NCBI GenBank assembly: GCA_035384565.1
Contig: DAOOIT010000008.1
Location: forward strand, 1-64,000
Origin: Planctomycetota bacterium
GTDB taxonomy: Bacteria > Planctomycetota > PUPC01 > DSUN01
DNA: 64,000 nucleotides
Direction of reading: 5' to 3'
The position numbers were made by a program, and so were the translations under genes. The notes under the pieces were generated by a model. That model saw only the letters and a list, made by a program, of their open reading frames with translations, was not told the origin of the DNA and ran no database searches. Positions 1 to 8,270 of the stretch are shown one piece after another. Within the stretch, counting starts at the first letter, position 1. Every line of letters begins with the position of its first letter.

Positions 1-146
1 GGTCGCCCGCGTTCGCGGGCTGCAAGGCCCTCACGTGTGGGAGAAGATGAGGGCGCTGCCCTGGGCTATCCCATGCGAGCCCTTCAGGCTCCAGAGAAAG
101 CCACCCTCCCTGCAATTCCGGCCCACACCCAGGGGCATCTGGCCTG
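1..146. other. Non-coding structured segment upstream of trkH
   Basis: No convincing reading frame covers this stretch. It contains inverted repeats able to fold: a 7-bp stem with a TT loop at 5-20, a 7-bp stem pairing 27-33 with 48-54, and a 5-bp stem pairing 63-67 with 78-82. It could be the 3' part of an RNA or a terminator region of a gene lying outside the window. I do not recognise an RNA family. Confidence 0.35.
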
Positions 147-174
147 TTGCATGGCCTGGCGCTTTCGTTATAAT
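147..174 (+). promoter_or_regulatory. Promoter of trkH
   Basis: A perfect TATAAT at 169-174 lies 16 bases after TTGCAT at 147-152. Transcription would begin near 181, which excludes the upstream TTG at 177 as start codon and favours the ATG at 252. Confidence 0.55.
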
Positions 175-251
175 CTTTGTATAGGCTGGTTGCGGTCTGC
201 CCCCCTGGCCGCTTAGGAGCCGGGTGCGGTGTCGCCCGGCGGGTCAACACC

Positions 252-1985
252 ATGAGTCCCCCTCCCAACGACGAGGCCCGTGCCCGAGGCGTGCGAGCCG
301 TGCGGCTCGCTCTGGACGGCGTGGCGCTTGTGGTGACCCTGGGGATCGGGGTGGCCCTGGCCGTCTGGGCCGCGGCGCCGATGACGCGGGAAGGGCACGA
401 GTGGCTCCGCGGGCTGGATGTGGTGGTGCTCGTGGTGTTCGTGGCCGAGGTGGCCCTTCGGATCGCGCTGGCGCGGGCGCGGCTGGAGGCCCTGGGGGCC
501 AGGTGGTTCGACTTCTTCGTCCTCGCCGCCCTGTTGCAGGCGCTGGGCGACGAGCAGGCGACCTGGCCGTGGTTCCTGGTGCGTCAGGGTCTGGCCGCCC
601 TGGCGTGGACGCTGCGGCGGCCGGCGGCGCGGCGCCTTCTCAGCCGTCTGTGGGCGCACCCGGCGCCGCTGCTCGTGGGCAGCTTCGCGGGCGCCATCCT
701 CCTCGGCGCCGCGGTGCTCGCCCTGCCGATCGCGAGCGCCACGGGCGCCAGCATCGGGCTGCTGGACGCGTTGTTCACCTCCACGTCGGCCGTGTGTGTG
801 ACGGGGCTGGTCGTGAAGGACACGGGGTGTGACTTCACGCTGTTCGGGCAACTGGTGATCCTGTGGTTGATCCAGCTCGGGGGGCTGGGTATCATGACAT
901 TTTCGGTCTCGATGGTGCTCGTGCTGGGGCGCGCGCTGGCGGCCATGCCAGGCCGGGCCATGCGCGACATGCTCGACCAGCAGAGCGCGCGCGAGGCCGT
1001 GCACCTGGTGCGCTTCATCACCGTCTCCACGCTGGCCATCGAGGCGGTGGGGGCCGGGGCCCTGTTCTGCTGGTTCGGCGCCAGCGAGGGCTACACGGCG
1101 CGCTGCGCCTACTCGGCGATCTTCCACTCCATCTCGGCCTTCTGCAACGCCGGCTTCTCGCTCTATGGGCGCAGCTTCGAGGCCTATCGCAGCCACGTGG
1201 GCGTGAACCTCGTGCTCACGTCCCTGATCATCCTCGGGGGGCTGGGCTTTCCCGTGATGCGCGACCTGCTGGTCCTGGGCCGCCGTCGCCGCCTGGGCGA
1301 GGGCCGCTCGCCGGGCCTGCGCACCCAAACGCGCGTGGTGCTCACCACCTCGGCCATCCTCATCGTGGCGGGCGCCGCGCTCTTCTACGTGCTCGAGCTG
1401 CCGGCGACCCTGAAGGACCTGCGCCCCGGCGAACGCGTGCTCGCCAGCTACTTCCAGTCGGTCACGGCCAGGACCGCGGGGTTCAACACGGTGGACATCG
1501 GCTCGGTGAGGGCGCCGGCGCTGGTGGTGCTGATGGCTCTGATGTACATCGGGGCATCGCCCGGCTCCACGGGGGGCGGCATCAAGACCACCACGGCGGC
1601 CATTCTCTTCCAGGCCATGCGCTCGGCCTTCCGGCGCCGGCCCCAGGTCGAGCTGTTCCGGCGCACCGTGCCGCGTTCGACCATCCGGCGCTCCATCGCG
1701 CTGGTGACCCTCACGATCCTGCTGCTGATCGCGGCGACGATCGCGCTGACAGCGGCGGAGCCGGAGCTCCCCTTCGAGCGCGTGCTCTTCGAGGCGATCT
1801 CGGCCTTCGGCACGGTGGGCCTCTCGACCGGGATCACCGCGGCCCTCTCGATGCCGGGCAAGCTGATCATCATCGTGCTGATGTTCGCGGGGCGCGTGGG
1901 GCCGCTCACGCTCATGTTCTCGCTGCTCGGCGAGGGCCGCCCCGCGCGCTATACGTACCCCCAGACCCACATGATGGTGGGCTGA
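252..1985 (+). CDS. trkH: TrkH/KtrB-type potassium uptake membrane subunit
   Basis: Cation channel subunit of a Trk/Ktr potassium importer in the inner membrane, about 577 residues. The four filter repeats are visible, each with its glycine: VCVTGL, FCNAGF, RTAGFNT and GTVGLSTG. The family signature GASPGSTGGGIKTTT is intact. The frame opens at a TTG at 177, but the promoter -10 box lies at 169-174, so the ATG at 252 is preferred. Before the first filter repeat there is an extra hydrophobic region of roughly 100 residues with acidic and arginine-bearing helices (FVAEVALRIALARARLEAL, then RWFDFFVL) that resembles S2-S3 of voltage-sensor modules; this resemblance is an inference. The regulatory subunit gene follows after 18 bases. 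Confidence 0.92.
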   Translation: MSPPPNDEARARGVRAVRLALDGVALVVTLGIGVALAVWAAAPMTREGHEWLRGLDVVVLVVFVAEVALRIALARARLEALGARWFDFFVLAALLQALGDEQATWPWFLVRQGLAALAWTLRRPAARRLLSRLWAHPAPLLVGSFAGAILLGAAVLALPIASATGASIGLLDALFTSTSAVCVTGLVVKDTGCDFTLFGQLVILWLIQLGGLGIMTFSVSMVLVLGRALAAMPGRAMRDMLDQQSAREAVHLVRFITVSTLAIEAVGAGALFCWFGASEGYTARCAYSAIFHSISAFCNAGFSLYGRSFEAYRSHVGVNLVLTSLIILGGLGFPVMRDLLVLGRRRRLGEGRSPGLRTQTRVVLTTSAILIVAGAALFYVLELPATLKDLRPGERVLASYFQSVTARTAGFNTVDIGSVRAPALVVLMALMYIGASPGSTGGGIKTTTAAILFQAMRSAFRRRPQVELFRRTVPRSTIRRSIALVTLTILLLIAATIALTAAEPELPFERVLFEAISAFGTVGLSTGITAALSMPGKLIIIVLMFAGRVGPLTLMFSLLGEGRPARYTYPQTHMMVG

Positions 1986-2003
1986 AGCCAGAGGAGAGGC
2001 GCT

Positions 2004-2690
2004 ATGCCACGCGTTGCCGTGTTCGGCCTCGGGCAGTTCGGGCGGACGCTCGCGGAGGCCCTCACCAATCAGGGCGCCGAGGTGATGGCCTTCGATACCT
2101 CGGCCGAGCGGGTCGAGGACATCAAGGACCAAGTCGCCATGGCCGTGGAGCTCGACTCGACGGACGAGCGCGCGCTGCGGGCCGTGGGCCTCGACCAGGT
2201 GCAGTTGGCCATCGTGACGATGGGCACGAACATCGAGGCCAATATCCTCACCTCGGCGCTCCTCAAGCAGCTCGGCGTGCCGCGCATCTTCGCGCGCGCC
2301 AGCACCGCCATCCAGGAGCGCATCCTGCGCGCCATCGGAGTCAACAAGATCATCAACATCGAGCGCGAGATGGGCGAGGCCATCGCCACCACGCTCGCCA
2401 TCGGCGACGTCCACCGATTCTTCACCCTCGCCACCGGGCACAGCCTCGTGGAGGTGGACGTGCCGCCGTACCTCGTCGGCAAGACGATCGAGGAGATGCA
2501 GCTCCGCCAGCGCCACAATGTCAACGTCGTCGCGGTCAAGAAGCGCGCGCCGGACGTGGACGAGCGCGGCCGCCGCACGCTGCGCGAGGAGATCAGCGTG
2601 GTGCCCAAGCCCAACGAGGCCTTCGAGGAGGGCGATCTGCTGATCCTCGCGGGCGAGAACGCCGACATTCAGGCCCTCTTGAAGGGATGA
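2004..2690 (+). CDS. trkA: TrkA/KtrA-type potassium uptake regulatory subunit
   Basis: Cytoplasmic NAD(H)/nucleotide-binding gating subunit that forms a ring under the TrkH channel. It has 228 residues, a single RCK_N plus RCK_C unit as in KtrA, not the doubled form of E. coli TrkA. The Rossmann motif FGLGQFG is at the N-terminus, with an acidic residue at the end of strand 2 (AFDTS). RCK_C occupies roughly residues 140-228 (LVEVDVPPYLVGKTI through DLLILAGE). It starts 18 bases after trkH with an AGAGGAG ribosome binding site and is surely co-transcribed with it. Confidence 0.93.
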   Translation: MPRVAVFGLGQFGRTLAEALTNQGAEVMAFDTSAERVEDIKDQVAMAVELDSTDERALRAVGLDQVQLAIVTMGTNIEANILTSALLKQLGVPRIFARASTAIQERILRAIGVNKIINIEREMGEAIATTLAIGDVHRFFTLATGHSLVEVDVPPYLVGKTIEEMQLRQRHNVNVVAVKKRAPDVDERGRRTLREEISVVPKPNEAFEEGDLLILAGENADIQALLKG

Positions 2691-2693
2691 GCC

Positions 2694-3482
2694 GTGACTC
2701 TTCTGGACGTTCGGCGCCGCCTCCTGAGCCGGCCGCGCCTCTGGTTCCTCCTGCTTCTGTGGCCCATGGCGGCCCTCCTGCTGATCCTGGCCCCGCTCGG
2801 AATCTACCAGTCCGACACGGCGGTCGGCGGAGCGCTCCTGAGCGCCGTCGTGGCCCTGGCGGTGGCGAGCCTCATCCTCCTCGCGCTGCTCGCCCGCCGC
2901 TTCTACCGCGCCCTCCGCGAGCTGCGCAACCGCCTCTTCGAGGGCGACTACGAGATGGCCCTCGACATCGCCCGCCGCGATCCGGCGCTCGGCAAGGCCC
3001 TCGGGTTCGAGAAGGCTCTGATGCGGATGCTGGAGTTCGACTCGCGCCGCGCCGACAAGGTGGCCGCTCTCACCCGCCTGCTCAGCAGCATCCTCCAGGA
3101 GGCCGGCCTGCCCTTCTTCGTGGCGGACCTCGAGGAGGACCTGATGCACCTCAGCCGGGCCGCCCGCCAGCTCTTCGGGGTCAACGTGGACCGCTTCTCG
3201 CTCCTGGCGCTGCTCCTGATGCCGGCCAACCGCGAGTTCGCGGCGCTCTACGGCCTCGCCGCGCGGGGCGAGCGGGCCCGCGCCGAAGCGGTGCTCACGC
3301 TGCACCTCCCCGTGCGCCAGGCCGCCCGCGAGCTGGCCGTGCGATTGTTCGCGGTCCAGAGCGACGAGGGGATGGTCCTCTACATCCTGGGCTTCCTCAG
3401 CGCCCCGAAGCCCAACGCCGCCGTGCCCCCCAAGCCCGAAGACCCCGCTCGGAAGGCCCCCGCGCCCAGCCCCGTGCCCTAA
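2694..3482 (+). CDS. Hypothetical two-helix membrane protein
   Basis: I do not recognise a family. The 262-residue product starts with GTG three bases after the trkA stop. Two hydrophobic helices (about residues 17-38 and 45-68) form a hairpin followed by a mostly helical cytoplasmic region rich in Arg, Leu and Ala, which includes GLPFFVADLEEDLMHLS, vaguely like a PAS core. The tail is Pro/Lys/Ala-rich. Position in the trk operon hints at an accessory or sensory role in ion homeostasis, but nothing in the sequence proves this. Confidence 0.7.
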   Translation: MTLLDVRRRLLSRPRLWFLLLLWPMAALLLILAPLGIYQSDTAVGGALLSAVVALAVASLILLALLARRFYRALRELRNRLFEGDYEMALDIARRDPALGKALGFEKALMRMLEFDSRRADKVAALTRLLSSILQEAGLPFFVADLEEDLMHLSRAARQLFGVNVDRFSLLALLLMPANREFAALYGLAARGERARAEAVLTLHLPVRQAARELAVRLFAVQSDEGMVLYILGFLSAPKPNAAVPPKPEDPARKAPAPSPVP

Positions 3483-3496
3483 GCAGAGGAGAGCCG

Positions 3497-4306
3497 ATGC
3501 AACTCCCGAAGGTGGATTTCTGTGGCGTCCAGGTCAGCCGCATCGCCGTCGGCGGCAACCCCTTCAGCGGCATCGGCCACCAGGACGGCGCGCTCGACCA
3601 GGCGATGAAGAACTACTACACGGTCGCCCGCATCAAGGAGACCCTCTTCCAGTGCGAGGAGGCGGGCATCAACACCGCCTTCATGCGGGCCGACAACCAC
3701 ATCATCCGCCTGCTGCGCGAGTACTGGAACGAGGGCGGCAGGATCCAGTGGTTCGCCCAGCACGCGCCCGAGCACCGCAACCTGCTCGAGAACATCCGCG
3801 CCGCCAAGGGCGGCGGCGCCACCGGCATCTACATCCAGGGCGGCGTCACCGACGCGCTCCAGGAGGCGGGCAAGCTGGACGACCTGCGCGAGGCCCTCGC
3901 CCTCCTTCGGAAGCTCGGCGGCCCCAGCGGCATCGCCGGCCACCAGCCCAAGAGCCACCGCGACGCCCAGGCCCTCGGCCTCGACTTCGACTTCCACATG
4001 GTCTGCTTCTACAACCTCACCGGCCGCCGCGGCAAGATTGACGTGGCCGACCCCGACGCCGAGCGCTACCGCCCCGAGGACCGCGAGGCCGCGGCCGCCA
4101 TGCTCCGCGAGCTTCGCCGCCCCTGCGTGGCCTACAAGATCATGGCCGCGGGCCGCAACAACCCCCGCGAGGCCATCCCCTACGCCGTCCGACACCTCAA
4201 GCCCACCGACATCACCTGCATCGGCTTCTTCCCCAAGGACCGGCCGAACGAGATACGCGAGGACATCGAGATCTTCTGCGAAGCCCTCGAACAGCGGAAG
4301 GAGTGA
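3497..4306 (+). CDS. Aldo-keto-reductase-like TIM-barrel protein
   Basis: A 269-residue cytoplasmic protein. The N-terminal strand VSRIAVGGNPFSG resembles the opening of aldo-keto reductases, and alternating strand/helix segments (GINTAFMRADN, ATGIYIQGG, DFHMVCFYN, CVAYKIMAAG, ITCIGFFP) fit a TIM barrel. I do not see the complete Asp-Tyr-Lys-His tetrad of active reductases, so the function is unknown. The ATG at 3497 has an AGAGGAG site 6 bases upstream. The same frame is open far upstream, but that part is antisense or off-frame shadow of the trk genes. It probably belongs to the preceding operon (14-base gap). Confidence 0.75.
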   Translation: MQLPKVDFCGVQVSRIAVGGNPFSGIGHQDGALDQAMKNYYTVARIKETLFQCEEAGINTAFMRADNHIIRLLREYWNEGGRIQWFAQHAPEHRNLLENIRAAKGGGATGIYIQGGVTDALQEAGKLDDLREALALLRKLGGPSGIAGHQPKSHRDAQALGLDFDFHMVCFYNLTGRRGKIDVADPDAERYRPEDREAAAAMLRELRRPCVAYKIMAAGRNNPREAIPYAVRHLKPTDITCIGFFPKDRPNEIREDIEIFCEALEQRKE

Positions 4307-4420
4307 CCGCGAATCCCGCGAATCTGCGCGAATCGGCAGGCAGACCCAGCATCTCGCTCCGGAGTTGGCTCTTCCCTCCGATTCGCGATGAGCCGCATGA
4401 TTCGCGATCCTTTTCCCTGG

Positions 4421-4442
4421 TCCCCACGCTCCCGCGTGGGGA
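4421..4442. repeat. Hairpin TCCCCACGC-TCCC-GCGTGGGGA
   Basis: A perfect 9-bp stem with a 4-base loop inside the larger palindromic element. It lacks a T-tract, so a role as intrinsic terminator is unlikely; it looks like a unit of a REP-type repeat. Confidence 0.6.
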
Positions 4443-4448
4443 AGCACG

Positions 4449-4524
4449 GTCTTGGACGCTCCGGCGTCCCTCTTGTCTGGCGCGGGTGAGGTAGGGAATG
4501 GGCGGACGCAGGAGCGTCCAAGAC
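4449..4524. repeat. 21-bp inverted repeat pair
   Basis: Arms at 4449-4469 and 4504-4524 are reverse complements with one mismatch, each containing a partly self-complementary GGACGC-type core. It is nested in the 4307-4603 element. Confidence 0.65.
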
Positions 4525-4629
4525 ATGGGATTCCGACGGAGGACCGTCGGGACGAGAGAGCTTGCGTCCTCTCCTCATTCGCGACGATTCGCGTGATTCG
4601 CGGCCCCCTTCTGCTCTGGAATCTGTGAC

Positions 4630-5766
4630 TTGGAATCTGGAATATGTGATCCAGCCTCGGGCCTGCTGCGTGACCTCGTGGCGCTGAACATGACCCTGCG
4701 CCTCACCGTCGAGGACTATGAGCGTCTCGCCTCCGCCCTCGGCGGCCACGAGGCCCTCCGCCAGGCATCGGCCAGCGAACTCCAGCACCGGGGGGGCCTG
4801 GGGCCGAAGCTGGCCGCCGAAGCCGCACGCCTGCTCCGCAGCGACGACCCCGACGAGGAACTCCGCCAGGCCGACGAGCGCGGCATCGCCATCGTGCCCT
4901 TCATCAGCCCCGACTACCCGGCCATCCTGCGCCGCACGCCCGAGCCGCCCTTGGTGCTTTACGTGCAGGGCGCGATGGAGAAAGCCGACGCCGTGGCCCT
5001 GGCCGTCGTCGGCTCGCGCTTCCCCACCCACTACGGCGTCACGCAGGCCGGGCGCCTGGCCGCCGAACTGGCCGCCCGCGGCCTCACCATCGTGAGCGGC
5101 TTGGCCCAGGGCATTGACACCGCGGCCCACCGCGCCGCCCTCGACGCCGGCGGCCGCACCCTCGCCGTCCTCGGCGGCGGCATCGCACGCCTCTATCCCG
5201 CCGAGAACGCCGCCCTGGCCGACGAAATCGTCCAGCACGGCGCCGTCGTCAGCGAGTTCCCCATTCACACGAGGCCACGCGACTTCAACTTCCCCCGCCG
5301 CAACCGCATCGTGAGCGGCCTGTCGCTGGGCGTGCTCGTGGTCGAGGCGGCCCTCCAGAGCGGCGCCCTGAGCACCGCCGACTGGGCGCTCGCCCAGGGC
5401 CGCGAGGTCTTCGCCCTGCCCGGCCGCGTCACCGACAAGCGCAGCCGCGGCTGCCACCTGCTCATCAAGCAGGGCGCGAAACTCGCCGAAACGTGCGAGG
5501 ATATTCTGGAGGAACTGGGCGACGTGGGCAAGGCCCTCGCGCCTCCGCGTCCCCGCGCCAGGGAGGAGCCGCTCGCCCTCGCCGCCGACCAACTCGCCGT
5601 CTACAAGGCCATCGGCGACGACCCGACGCACATAGACGCCATCGCCGACGCCGCCGGCCTTCCCGCGCCGCAGGTGGCCAGCCTGCTGATGCTCCTGGAA
5701 CTCAAGCGCCTCGTCACCCAGCTTCCCGGCAAGCACTTCGTCCGCCAGGCCGAGCAGCCCGGCTAG
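4630..5766 (+). CDS. dprA: DNA processing protein DprA/Smf
   Basis: Binds incoming single-stranded DNA and loads RecA during natural transformation or recombination. About 378 residues. The Rossmann-like domain is clear: VVGSRFPTHYG, GLTIVSGLAQGIDTAAH, TLAVLGGG, and FPRRNRIVSGLS with VVEAALQSGAL. The C-terminal 65 residues form a winged-helix DprA_WH-like domain (VYKAIGDDPTHIDAIADA). The start is uncertain: TTG at 4630, GTG at 4678 and ATG at 4690 are all in frame. The helix LLRDLVALN, usual at the DprA N-terminus, favours a start before 4663. It is single-copy in the window, with no other competence gene beside it, and convergent with the next gene (6-base gap). Confidence 0.93.
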   Translation: MESGICDPASGLLRDLVALNMTLRLTVEDYERLASALGGHEALRQASASELQHRGGLGPKLAAEAARLLRSDDPDEELRQADERGIAIVPFISPDYPAILRRTPEPPLVLYVQGAMEKADAVALAVVGSRFPTHYGVTQAGRLAAELAARGLTIVSGLAQGIDTAAHRAALDAGGRTLAVLGGGIARLYPAENAALADEIVQHGAVVSEFPIHTRPRDFNFPRRNRIVSGLSLGVLVVEAALQSGALSTADWALAQGREVFALPGRVTDKRSRGCHLLIKQGAKLAETCEDILEELGDVGKALAPPRPRAREEPLALAADQLAVYKAIGDDPTHIDAIADAAGLPAPQVASLLMLLELKRLVTQLPGKHFVRQAEQPG

Positions 5767-5772
5767 GCGCCG

Positions 5773-6810
5773 TCACAGCCGCACCACCCGCCCCGTGCAG
5801 GCCGAGCGATAGGCGGCCTCGACGACCCGCAGGTTCCACAGCCCGTCCTCGAGCGGCACAGCGGGGCGGCCGCCCGTGCGGACGGCGCGCGTGAAGTCCT
5901 CGATCTCGGCCCGATAGGTGTTCACCTGGCGGAAGGGGATGGCCCGCTCCTTCGCGGCCGCGCGCTGCTGCCGGGCATCGTAGCCGCCCGTCTTCACGCT
6001 CACGAGGCGGACCGTGCCTCCGGGCGTCTGGCCAATCGTGCCTTCGCACCGGATGCCGCCCGTCGAGCCGTAGATCTCGAGCACGTTCCGCGACGCCTCG
6101 TCGGGCACGTTGAACAGGTTGTCCACCACGCCCAGCGCGCCCGAGGCGAAGCGGAACGTCACGAGCGCCGTGTCCTCGCTCTGGTAGTCGTGAACGACGT
6201 TGCCGAGGAAGGCGTGGACCTCGGCGACGCGGCCGAGGAACATCTCCAGCAGGTCGAAGCAGTGATTGCCCATGTCGGCGAACGAGCCGCCGCCGCCGAG
6301 GGCGGGGTCCTGCCGCCACGCGCCGGCGATGGGCGGGTACCAGCAGCTCAGTTGGGCGCGGCCCATCACGGGCTTGCCGATGGCGCCGCTCTCGATGAGC
6401 TGCCTGATCTTCACGTGCGCGCCGTGGTGGCGCATCATGAAGCCTGTGCCGACGAGGATGCCTTTCCGCTTCGCGGCGGCCGCGAGGCGCCGGCCCTGGG
6501 CCACGGTCATCGCCAGCGGCTTCTCGACGAGCACGTGTTTGCCCGCCGCGATGGCCGCCAGCGCCTGCGGCGCGTGGGCGATGGTGGGCGTGGCGATGTA
6601 GACCGCCTCCACGTCGCCCCGCGCCAGCAGCGGCTCGATCTCGGTGAACCACGGCACGCCGCCGAAGCGCTCGGAGGCGGCCTGGGCTCGGGCCGCGTCC
6701 ACATCCATCACCGCGGCCAGCCGCGCACCGCGTGCGGGCAGGATGCCCTCGGGAATCGTCCGCCGCGACGCAATCCCCCCCGCCCCAATCACGCCCCAGC
6801 CGACTGCCAT
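5773..6810 (-). CDS. Gfo/Idh/MocA family oxidoreductase
   Basis: NAD(P)-dependent sugar or cyclitol dehydrogenase-like protein, 345 residues. The N-terminal Rossmann fold shows GVIGAGGIA at 6-14 and the acidic MDVD near 35; the EKP motif of the family is at 96-98. The C-terminal domain carries DMGNHCFDLLEMFLG, matching the usual Asp/His region. A strong AAGGAGG site lies just before the ATG and partly overlaps the stop of the aminotransferase gene upstream, so the two are translated from one message. The pairing suggests synthesis of an amino sugar: oxidation of a sugar hydroxyl, then transamination. Confidence 0.9.
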   Translation of the reverse strand: MAVGWGVIGAGGIASRRTIPEGILPARGARLAAVMDVDAARAQAASERFGGVPWFTEIEPLLARGDVEAVYIATPTIAHAPQALAAIAAGKHVLVEKPLAMTVAQGRRLAAAAKRKGILVGTGFMMRHHGAHVKIRQLIESGAIGKPVMGRAQLSCWYPPIAGAWRQDPALGGGGSFADMGNHCFDLLEMFLGRVAEVHAFLGNVVHDYQSEDTALVTFRFASGALGVVDNLFNVPDEASRNVLEIYGSTGGIRCEGTIGQTPGGTVRLVSVKTGGYDARQQRAAAKERAIPFRQVNTYRAEIEDFTRAVRTGGRPAVPLEDGLWNLRVVEAAYRSACTGRVVRL

Positions 6811-6822
6811 TGGTCCACCTCC

Positions 6823-8100
6823 TTACTTCCGGAACGCGGCCAGGCATTTCACCACCGCCTTCACCACCTGCCGCTGGTGCTGCACTGTGTAGACGGGATG
6901 GAGGACGAAGAGGACGAGGGTGCGCTCTTCCAGCCACGCGGCGTTGGGGCAATGGACGCGCGAGTAGTCCACCGCCCTCGGGTCGGCGTTCGGGTCGCCG
7001 AAGGGGTAGTTGAGTCGCCCGAAGCCACGCCGTTCCTGATAGGCCCGCTCCTTGTAGCTCTGGGGCCAGAAGACGGGGCCGCAGGGCACGCCCTCGGCGC
7101 CCAGGGCCGCCACGAACTCGCGGATGGTGCACCGCAGCTTCTCGATGTCCAGCACCAGGGGATACACCCAGAAGCCGTTCTCGCGTACGCCGTCGCCGTG
7201 CGGCGGCACGGAGACGACTTCGGGGAGCCTCGAGAACTCGCGGTTGAGGTAGGCGCCGAACTGGCGGCGGCGCCGGAGGTTCCAGCCGTCGAGCCGCCGC
7301 AGGGCGTGGAGGCCGAGGATGCTCTGCACCTCGGTGAGGCGGAAGTTGAAGCCCACGCGGTTGTGGATGTAGGGCAGCTTGGCCTCGAGCTCCAGCAGGC
7401 GCAGGCGCTGCTGCACATCGTAGCCGTGGTCGCGGAACGAGCGGCACTCCCAGGCCACGGCCTCGTCGTCGGTGGTCACCATGCCGCCCTCGCCGCCCGT
7501 GGTGAAGGTCTTGCTCTGGCAGAAGCTGAAGGCGTTGGCGTGGCCGAACGTGCCCACCTTGCGGCCCTTCCACGTGGCGCCGTGGGCCTGCGCACAGTCC
7601 TCGACCACGAACAGCTTGTGGCGGCGGGCCACGCGCAGCAGGCCGTCTATGTCGCACACGTTGCCGTAGAGGTGAACGGGGATGATGGCGCGCGTGCGGG
7701 GCGTGATGGCGGCCTCCACGGCCTTGGGGTCCATCGTGTGGTCGTCGCGTTTGACATCCACAAACACGGGCACGGCGCCCGCCTGGCAGGCGCAGAAGGA
7801 CGAGGCGATGAACGAGTAGGGCGTGCAGATCACCTCGTCGCCGGGGCCGATGCCCAGGCCGGCCAGGGCCACGTGCAGGGCACTCGTGCCGCTGGAGGTC
7901 GAGATGGCGAACCGCGCGCCGCACCAGGCCGCGAACTTCTCCTCGAACTCCATGCCGCGCGGGCCTGTCCAGTAGTTCACCTTGCCGGAGCGCAGCGCGC
8001 CGGCCGCGTCGCGGATGGCGGCCTCGGTGAAGCAGGGCCAGCCGGCCCACGAGGCGGTGCAGGCGGGCTTTCCGCCCTCGATTGCCAGTTTCTCGGCCAT
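6823..8100 (-). CDS. DegT/DnrJ/EryC1/StrS family aminotransferase
   Basis: PLP-dependent sugar aminotransferase acting on keto-sugars, 425 residues. The PLP lysine is K197 in SFCQSKTFTTGGEGG, and the Asp contacting the pyridine nitrogen is D168 in VVEDCAQAHG. SSGTSALHVAL (phosphate cup) and GDEVICTPYSF are typical. It could also belong to the AHBA-synthase-like or archaeal-type branch; the substrate cannot be read. Start ATG at 8100 is preceded by GAGGAGG. It is the first gene of a two-gene operon with the Gfo/Idh oxidoreductase. Confidence 0.92.
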   Translation of the reverse strand: MAEKLAIEGGKPACTASWAGWPCFTEAAIRDAAGALRSGKVNYWTGPRGMEFEEKFAAWCGARFAISTSSGTSALHVALAGLGIGPGDEVICTPYSFIASSFCACQAGAVPVFVDVKRDDHTMDPKAVEAAITPRTRAIIPVHLYGNVCDIDGLLRVARRHKLFVVEDCAQAHGATWKGRKVGTFGHANAFSFCQSKTFTTGGEGGMVTTDDEAVAWECRSFRDHGYDVQQRLRLLELEAKLPYIHNRVGFNFRLTEVQSILGLHALRRLDGWNLRRRRQFGAYLNREFSRLPEVVSVPPHGDGVRENGFWVYPLVLDIEKLRCTIREFVAALGAEGVPCGPVFWPQSYKERAYQERRGFGRLNYPFGDPNADPRAVDYSRVHCPNAAWLEERTLVLFVLHPVYTVQHQRQVVKAVVKCLAAFRK

Positions 8101-8144
8101 GGCGGGGCCTCCTCGGGCTAGGCGTTGGGCGACTCCCCCGCAGC

Positions 8145-8173
8145 AGCCTAGCGCCCGGCCCGCCGCGCGTCAA
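8145..8173 (-). promoter_or_regulatory. Promoter of the aminotransferase operon
   Basis: On the minus strand TTGACG (8173-8168) is followed after 17 bases by TAGGCT (8150-8145). It is divergent from the msrB promoter. Confidence 0.5.
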
Positions 8174-8206
8174 GTCGCACGCGGCGCGGCGCGCACCGAG
8201 TTCCTC

Positions 8207-8235
8207 TTGCGGCCCGACGCCGCCCGATCTAAGCT
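8207..8235 (+). promoter_or_regulatory. Promoter of msrB
   Basis: TTGCGG at 8207-8212, 17-base spacer, TAAGCT at 8230-8235. The hexamers are weak, but position and spacing fit. Confidence 0.35.
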
Positions 8236-8270
8236 GAGAATAGAGGGCGTAAGCGAAGGAGATGCACGCG

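Larger units (their letters stand above)
4307..4603. repeat. Nested palindromic element (REP/MITE-like)
   Basis: The gap between the TIM-barrel gene and dprA is built of nested inverted repeats. Outer arms 4307-4333 and 4577-4603 (27 bp, about three mismatches) consist of repeated CGCGAATC units. Inside lie a 9-bp hairpin with TCCC loop (4421-4442) and 21-bp arms with one mismatch (4449-4469 and 4504-4524). No reading frame of note is present. The arrangement looks like a composite REP/BIME or a non-autonomous mobile element. Confidence 0.7.

Noticed and set aside
1..146. 4.5S/SRP, RNase P or tmRNA gene at the window start
   Set aside because: The hairpins are real but none of the conserved loop sequences of these RNAs is present.
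213..3305. A 1030-codon open frame antisense to the trk genes
   Set aside because: It mirrors the real genes, is His/Arg/Gln-rich without any domain, and arises from high GC at third codon positions.
863..3496. In-frame upstream extension of the TIM-barrel gene
   Set aside because: It runs off-frame through trkH, trkA and the membrane protein; a good ribosome binding site and the barrel start are at 3497.
4307..4603. CRISPR array
   Set aside because: The repeats are inverted and nested, with no regular spacing or unique spacers; no cas genes are present.
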